DNA from: Isoetes taiwanensis
Lineage: Eukaryota; Streptophyta; Lycopodiopsida; Isoetales; Isoetaceae
NCBI GenBank assembly: GCA_021234155.1
Contig: JAJEKV010000045.1
Location: 1,276,635-1,340,634 of the forward strand
Length of the DNA: 64,000 nt
Reading direction: 5' to 3'
Shown here piece by piece: positions 57,740 through 64,000 of this stretch. The notes beneath the pieces were generated by a model. That model did not search any database and was not told where the DNA came from. It saw only the letters and a list, made by a program, of their open reading frames with translations. The translations under genes and the position numbers were made by a program. Positions within the stretch are counted from its first letter, which is position 1; each line of letters begins with the position of its first letter.

Positions 57740-58560
57740 CACAGACAAAATTCTACTACAGAATAGAGGTGCCAAGCATATATGCCCAAGAACATTAGGT
57801 ACATTGTGCCACTTTTAATCTTAAGGGATTGTGCAATGGCACTCACCTCATTATACGTGCTTTGGGCATGTTACAGATTAGTGGAAAAGTGTTGGCCATT
57901 TTGTTTTCATATTTTGCATTCCTTTGATGCCTAACAATGCAGAATCATGTTCTGATTTGAGCAAATACAACTTCAGCTGTGAATGACAATTAACAAGTTA
58001 GGAATCTATCTAAACCAATTTTTTTTTTTTGAGGGAGTGGGCAATTCACATTGAAACTTAACAATACAACTTAACAATACTCATTGATTATCCTCCAAAA
58101 TTCTTGGCACTCATAATCTATTTATTTAAAATGTGAAAGGTGAATTTTATAATCATACAAAATAGCATATTTGGGTAGTCGATCCTTATGTCAAATGACC
58201 ATAGCAACTCAACTCATGCTCCTACATGCGGCAATGCCACCGCAATTGTTGTTGCTTCTTCAGGAAATGCTTCCACTTTATTGAAGGGCAGATGCACTGC
58301 ACATTCAAGGTTCAAGGTACCGACCTAAATAGATGAGACATCAACTTGCAATATCCCAAAGCAGTCTGAGCTGATAAAACTGATAAGACGATCACATTAT
58401 TATATGGGATGAGCCCCAATGATGCATAAACATGTTTATGAAGCACTGGATAGAACACTCCATGATATGATGCCGTGTGACACATTATTTGAGGAACTCA
58501 TTGTTGTTTCGGGAGGAGATTGCTGACAAGTTCCACCGGTGGTTCCACGAGGTTGTTTAT
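57740..58560. other. Intergenic between hAT element and palindrome
   Basis: No gene. A T-run followed by GAGGGAGTGGGCAATTCACA at 58020-58050 may be the tail of a minus-strand retroelement. Confidence 0.4.
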
Positions 58561-58634
58561 TCTAGAATGGGACTCACATGAAACCAACAAACCGCCCGGG
58601 CGGTTTGTTGGTTTCATGCGAGTCCCATTCTAGA
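58561..58634. repeat. Loop-less 74-bp palindrome
   Basis: Two 37-bp arms meet at 58597/58598 (centre CCCGGG) with a single mismatch: TCTAGAATGGGACTCACATG ... and its complement. It is the head-to-head junction of two copies of the repeat that begins GGCGGTTTGTTGGTTTCATG. Confidence 0.9.
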
Positions 58635-60500
58635 ATCCCATCGATCCGAGACATCGGATCGCCATTCTAGAATGGGACGAGCATGCAGGTTTTGCATGCA
58701 TGCGGGCGGCGCATGCCCGTTCTGGTTGGGAGTTCGCTATTTTAGGCGTGTTTTTGCATCGACGTCTCATCGGCGCTTCCTCTTCTCTCGGCCGATTACC
58801 TATTTCTCTTTGAATTGTTTTCGAGGCGGGGAGGGGCTTCTTCACAGTTTGGTTTAATAATTGGCGTTCTTTCATCTTTGTCCTTTTCAGGCCTTTAGCC
58901 TTCATCCTATGACCTTCATCCTCGATCTTAGTTTGTAAAGGAAGTCCTTTGGTATTAGGCGGTTTGTTGGTTTCATGCGAGTCCCATTCTAGAATCCCAT
59001 CGATCAGAGACATCCCGGATGCGCCATTCTAGAATGGGACGGTATCATCTGTTGCATGCATGCGGGCGGTGGCGCATGCGGATTTGGTTGGGAGTTAAGC
59101 TATTTTAGGCGTGTTTTGCATCGGCGTCTCATCGGCGCTTCCTCTTCTCAGCCCGGTACCTATTTCTCTTTGAACCCACCCTCCCCCTTCTTTGTTTTTG
59201 TATTTTTTATCGGCGTGGCTTGGCGTAATCAACCCTCCACTCTGGGAGGTTTGTTTTGTCTTGTTGTTTTTGTTGGTGATGTGCGGTGGGTTAACGGCGG
59301 CATGTTTTCGACTTCTCCATTAAGGTGGGTTTTGGGGCGATTTTTATGCCTTCACGTTTGTCAAGCCCCCTTCGAAGGCTTATCACTAGGGTTTTCACCG
59401 AAACCGAAGAAGAGGGTTTTTTAATCCCGGTGATAAGCTGGCATTACTCAGCCGATCTCTATTAGCATTATTATTTTGTTGGGGTCCAAATGATATAGTG
59501 GATTTTTTTATTTTTTTGTGGGTAGTTCATTCATTATTGTAGAAAACCGGAGATGAACTATCCATTCATTAAAGCCAAAATTTTCGCATCGGAGGGATAG
59601 TGGGAGTCGCACACATGAATACCCACAAAAAATAAAGGAAAATCCAATTATATCATTTGGACCCCAACAAAATACAATGCTAATAGAGACTGGCTAGGTA
59701 CCGCCGAAGCTTATCACCGGATTAAAAAACCTCGCCTTTCGGTTTTCGCTGGGAAACCCAGTGATAAGCCTTTCGTAAAGGGGCTTTGGACCGCATAAAA
59801 AATCGCCCCAAAACCCACTTAATGGAAAAGTCAAACAGATGCCGCCGCTAACTGCACTGCACATCACCAACAAACAACAAGACAAAACAAACCTCCTGTG
59901 AAAGTGGAGGGGTTGGATTACGCCGCGGCCACGCCATAAAAATACAATAACAAAGAAGGGGAGGGTGGGTCTAAAGAGAATAAGGTAATCGGGCCGAGAA
60001 GAGGAAATACCGGCGATGCTGATGCTAAACGCCTTAAAATAGCTTAACTCCCAACTGTATCGGGCATGCGCCACCAAGATGCATGCAAAAAATGCATGCT
60101 CGCCCCATTTAGAATGGCGATCCGGATGTCTCGATCGATGGGATTCTAGAATGGGACTCACATGAAACCAAACAAACCGCCTGGAATACCAAAGGACTTC
60201 CTACAAACTAGGATCGGCGGGACTAAGGTCACAGGAGAAGGCTAAAGGCAAGAAAAGGACAAAGAAGAAAGAAACGCCTAAATTACAAAACCAAGCAGAA
60301 GAAGCCCTCCCCGCCCGGGAAACAATTCAAAGAGAATAAGGTAATCACAGAGAAGAGGAAGCTACCGATGAGATGTTGATGCGTAAACGCGCCTAAAATA
60401 GCGAACTCCCAACCGAAATGGCATCTTGCTACATGCATGCAAACATGCATGCTCGCCCCATTCTAGAATGGCGATCCCGATGTCTCGGATCGATGGGATA
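58598..60500. repeat. 1.9-kb nested inverted repeat built from four copies of one repeat family
   Basis: Left arm 58598-59522, right arm 59623-60500, separated by ~100 bp (TGGGTAGTTCATTCATTATT ...). The left arm has two head-to-tail copies of a block starting GGCGGTTTGTTGGTTTCATG (58600 and 58961) with GCATGCATGCGGGCGG and TTTTAGGCGTGTTTTGCATC; the right arm has the same two in inverse order (AACAAACCGCCTGG at 60170). The second block is longer and ends with TTTGTTGGGGTCCAAATGAT (59475), answered by ATCATTTGGACCCCAACAAA (59655). Arms differ by many small indels in GC-rich places. Open frames inside have no known motif. A diverged copy is at 21497-21880. Confidence 0.88.
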
Positions 60501-60643
60501 AAGAATTTTATAACGCATTGTTTTTCTCTCGAAATCCATAAACCCAAAGTTAATACATTTGGTGATACTGTTGTTACATGATTTCAATAACAAAAATAAT
60601 TACAAAAGCAAATATTGTCCATTCTTGAATATAAACAAGTGCT

Positions 60644-60910
60644 GTTGTTGTTTTTTTTTGAAGGACTGACAAGCTTTTATTCACCAACTAAAAACCGAGC
60701 AACATAAAATGCAAAGGCGGGATTATAACCCGATTGGACAAACCCGATCCAACCGAGAGCACAACCACCTGCCTATGCAAAAGAATGAATCTGAAGGTAA
60801 GTATGCCAGATCAGCACTTTCTTCTCTTGATCAAGAGAAGAACAATTGTAAGCCATAACAATTTTATTTTGCGCCCACTGAAGAACAAAAGTTGCACATA
60901 TGAACGTTAA
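60644..60910 (-). mobile_element. 5'-truncated LINE 3' end, minus strand
   Basis: Starts with a T-run (poly-A on the minus strand) and then matches, with divergence, the 3' part of the LINE at the right edge: GCAAAGGCGGGATTATAACC against GCAGAGGCAGGAATAAAATC, and ACCTGCCTATGCAAAAG against ACCAACCTATGCATAAG. Confidence 0.6.
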
Positions 60911-61559
60911 AGGCTGAGTAAAAATTTATGCCAGGACATTAGCCTGGCAACGTCGGGCACATGTTTACTAGTCTGTAGGTTATGTAGGAGTGGTATTGCT
61001 TCATGGTGGTTGCTGAACATGCATTGCCATCCAGAATGAATTTGTCATGTAGGTTAAATATTGCATGTTGCATAGATGTGCCACGGATCCAGGTTAAAGG
61101 CATAGATTATCATCTATCCTAGCCGATTACATTTAAGAATAGTTTATCTCATAACTTACTGCATGCAGCTATGAATGGGCACAACTCTAAATATATTTGC
61201 TTGTCTAGGAGCTAGCCTTGTTATTCGCTGGAAGATGGGTTATGAAGACTTCCATGTTTAATATTTCAAGCCAGCTTTGCATTGGTGCACTAACATAGTT
61301 GCATTTAATTGCTTGAGACATATGCAGTTCTTGTCTGCGCATTGCTTATTGCAGTAGTAAAAATATGCATAGATATGTGGCTACAGATCCATATCTTATA
61401 TTTGCCATTGCATGTAGTTGTTGATATGGCATGAAGTTATGAGTATCTCTGTCATATGCAGCTGATTGCATAATCTATTGCGAGGCATGGTGCTACTAAC
61501 AATATTCTGTTTCCGTCTGCCATCGTGATTGTGCATGTTTAGTTCCAATTTTTAGTTTT
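60911..61559. other. Intergenic, nothing recognised
   Basis: AT-rich, no supported feature. Confidence 0.4.
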
Positions 61560-62310
61560 CTTTTTGAACTATAGAGATCAAAGAAAGGGCATTCATCAGA
61601 GGCTCATGTTGACACAGGCTCACGTTGTGGACAATGAAGTAGAACGCCATAGAGTGGTTGAGGAGCAGCTTGATGACTTTGCCACTATCAGTGGCGGAAG
61701 AGTAAAAGGCAAATTGAGAGTAACCAGAGCATTTGATGCTAGTTTTCTGAAAAGAGTAAAGCAAATTTTGAATATCTTTGCATGCTTTTTACTAGTGGCA
61801 TATATCTCTAGAATCTGACTAGACTATAGCACTCAAATTTAAATTTTGTTCATGTGTCGTTGATTTGATACCATAGGCATTTGACTTAATGTAACTTTTT
61901 GGATGCAGGAAAACATGAACAACTCATTAATGGGTATACAGTCCTCCTTATATTAGTGCAGAGCCTTTCTTGAATTAGAGTTGGTCCGGATGACCAATTT
62001 GTTGTGGCTGGAAGTGATGGACTATTTGACTTTTTTTAGCAACAAAGAGATGGTGCTTTTCGTGCAGTAAAGTATATGCTAGAACTGTTACTTGAAAGGG
62101 CTGCAAAGAACGCAGGTAACAAAATACTCTTTTCTCTTTTGTTGTGTGATCATTCTAGCTAAAATCTTCATCATGTCTTCTCTTTGCAGCCATGATCGTG
62201 GATCAATTAAGAAACATACCAATTGGGAGGAGAAGAAAATACCATGATGACATCACTATGATTATTATCGTCCTTAGCATTGAATGTAAAACTTCATCTT
62301 CAACTATTTC
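61560..62310 (+). pseudogene. PP2C-type protein phosphatase fragment (POLTERGEIST-like group)
   Basis: 61630-61770 reads EVERHRVVEEQLDDFATISG then GRVKGKLRVTRAFDASFLKR, matching the central PP2C motif (GRVKG.L.VTRAFG..FLK). At 61950-62040 SPPYISAEPFL, and in another frame VGPDDQFVVAGSDGLFDFF with the metal-binding Asp of SDGL, then a stop. 62060-62120 has LLLERAAKNAG, and after an intron-like gap 62192-62280 has IPIGRRRKYHDDITMIIIVL with the C-terminal DD motif. Introns are still visible but frames are broken, G is missing in RAFD, and the N-terminal half is absent, so it is a decayed copy of a plant PP2C. Confidence 0.8.
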
Positions 62311-63349
62311 AAGCTCTACTTTAGTTATGTCTCGCATTTTTCTAGAAGAGCAAAGGTACATAGCGTTTTCGGTGAAGTCTACATCCAGAAAAGAAGCAAG
62401 TCTTTTTGCTCCCTGTATAAGTATTACTACTCGTCCTTTATATCTTATAAGCCAATCTATATATACATGTATATAGAACACCTAATGACTTAGCAGTATA
62501 GCATCTGCGATAAGAGTGTTAAATGGCAATGAGATTCTAAAAGCAAGATCTTTTGAGTCTCTCTTTTTGACCATTTGATCTTTTTGACAAAGACAATGAA
62601 TGCAATATGAATTTGATTCTAGAACGCGAGATTGTATCTTCAATGCCTCTGATATAGGATCCTACTACTTGGTCCCAGTTGGTATGATGTAAGAGCTGCA
62701 AAAGCTTTAGGTTTGTATATATAACATTGTTGTGATGCTTGTTATCCTTATTTGTAACAAACGGTAGCCCGGAACAAAATCCTGATGTACGGTTCATGAA
62801 TCTTTGGAGAAAGATGTGCTCATGGTTTGAGTGGCCCTGCTATCTTCAGCAAATGCAAATATGAGTCAACATCAGTTGGGTTTTGCCTTATTTCAGAGAC
62901 TGCAGTTGTAATTTCTTTGCTGCGTTGCCTACTTTATGTTGGCAAAAGCATCTTAATCTGTGAAGATAAGTTGTTCCCTTGTTTCACCCGTCTAAATTTT
63001 AAACATCTGAAGATGATTAACATTTGGCAAACATTTAGGAAATAACTGTATATCTCAGAAGCAAAGAATACACTAAAGGAAAAAACAGAAAAAAAAGAAA
63101 AAGAAAAATAATAGTTCAGAACGACGCAAGAATCTAAAGGATATTCTTCAATGTGACCTGAGAATCCAGATAATATTCCCAACCAACCATCAAACAGGAG
63201 TTACCCCTTTGGGCAACCAAAAACAACCACTAACAACCAATTCGCAACAACCACCTATCTCACGCAACACGAAACTACAAAACAAAGAACATGCAAACAC
63301 ACTTTTAGGGCTACCGGAGGGCAACCCCTCGTGCGCAGCACCTTGTTTT
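62311..63349. other. Intergenic between PP2C remnant and LINE
   Basis: No gene. Around 63195-63220 and 63305-63341 are GGGCAACC words and GAGGGCAACCCCTCGTGCGC AGCACC, related to 42993-43030 and to the fold-back element at 48783, so the boundary of another repeat probably lies here. Confidence 0.4.
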
Positions 63350-64000
63350 ATTTTTTTTCAAGAACGACAAACTTTATTGAAACTCCAAGCCAAAAGCCAG
63401 ATACAAATGCAGAGGCAGGAATAAAATCTCAGAGGATAATCATGATCCACTGAATAGAACCACCAACCTATGCATAAGACAACACACTCAAATGGAACTC
63501 AAATATCAACTGTCGCTTGGCAGGAGCAAGTGAAGAGCAATGGTAGGCCTTAGCAATTCTAGCTTGTGCGTCTCGAAGGACAACTGCAGGAGGAATATCC
63601 AAACCCTAAAAGACACACAATCTCCTGCGCTTCTAGATCGACCACAACAATCACCCTGATGCTAAATGAAATGCTTGGCTCTGCAACTTACTCCAAATAT
63701 CCGAATAAATAGCCAGGAGCACTTGCTGACTTGTCAATGCCATATGAAAAAGAGAAAGCAGCCAAGACCAAACAGGCTGGAGATGATCACATAAAAAGAA
63801 ACAATGCTCAATAGTCTCGTCCCTTTGCTTGCATAGTAGGCAGAATGCTGACACTCGAGGATCAAATCTGTGGACAAACACATTCACACGAGGGCATCTG
63901 TGAAGAATCTGCCACCAAAGCACAACCACCTTAGGATGAAGTAGTTTATCCCAAGTCCAAGTCCACATACATCTCCAACTAGGAGGTGGGAGCTGAAGGG
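63350..64000 (-). mobile_element. LINE 3' portion with RT zinc-binding domain, runs off the window
   Basis: Poly-A side at 63350 (T-rich on plus). The minus-strand frame 63968-63651 encodes WDKLLHPKVVVLWWQILHRC, then CLLCKQRDETIEHCFFLCDH and WSWLLSLFHMALTSQQ. This is the zf-RVT domain (C-x2-C...H-x4-C) at the end of plant non-LTR reverse transcriptases. The frame is intact here; the rest of the element lies beyond the right edge. Same family as the deleted copies at 8043 and 32050. Confidence 0.85.

Noticed and set aside
59056-60161. Open frames of 122 and 155 residues in the palindrome arms
   Set aside because: They are two readings of the same inverted repeat with no recognisable motif, and are broken in the sister copies.

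Overview
The window looks like nuclear DNA of a land plant, most probably a leptosporangiate fern. The main pointer is an intron-less, bacterial-type squalene-hopene cyclase gene; such genes are known from ferns and mosses but not from flowering plants. It sits with ordinary plant genes (an MFT-like PEBP gene, a plant-type SELENOF gene, remnants of an S-domain receptor kinase and of a PP2C) in AT-rich DNA full of transposon debris. The species cannot be fixed from the sequence alone.

Layout. Positions 1-11412 and 23948-35421 are two copies, in the same orientation, of one ~11.4 kb segment. Each copy holds an MFT-like PEBP gene (minus strand), a Crypton-like tyrosine-recombinase element (plus strand) starting about 290 bp upstream of it, a 459-bp MITE-like element, a truncated LINE and a ~0.9 kb minisatellite of ~33-bp palindromic units. 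Between the copies (11413-23947) lie the squalene-hopene cyclase (12326-14487, minus), a fold-back MITE (18446-18648), a complete TRIM retroelement with target-site duplication (21033-21491), a hAT BED-finger fragment and a copia fragment. From 35422 on: LINE debris with an ATTCT microsatellite tail, a MITE, tandem repeats, an intact four-exon SELENOF gene (41125-42138, minus), a receptor-kinase pseudogene (46547-48780, minus), a complete 5.9-kb hAT transposon with 8-bp target-site duplication (51811-57731), a 1.9-kb nested inverted repeat (58561-60500), a PP2C pseudogene and a LINE running off the right edge.

Most striking system: the duplicated Crypton-like element. Its six-exon gene has the DUF3504/Crypton layout (core-binding domain, R, K, H-x-x-R region, TGHRS, Tyr). 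It is bounded by two short sites built like tyrosine-recombinase core sites (9-bp inverted arms around a 6-bp spacer), with the spacer in opposite orientation at the two ends.

Caution: differences between the two 11.4-kb copies are not spread evenly. Long stretches are identical, while other patches are full of small indels at CAG/CTG/CCG triplets and G/C runs. In the PEBP gene and the recombinase gene each copy is correct where the other is broken. This looks more like uneven assembly polishing (or a falsely duplicated haplotype) than biological decay, so frameshifts called here should be read with that in mind.
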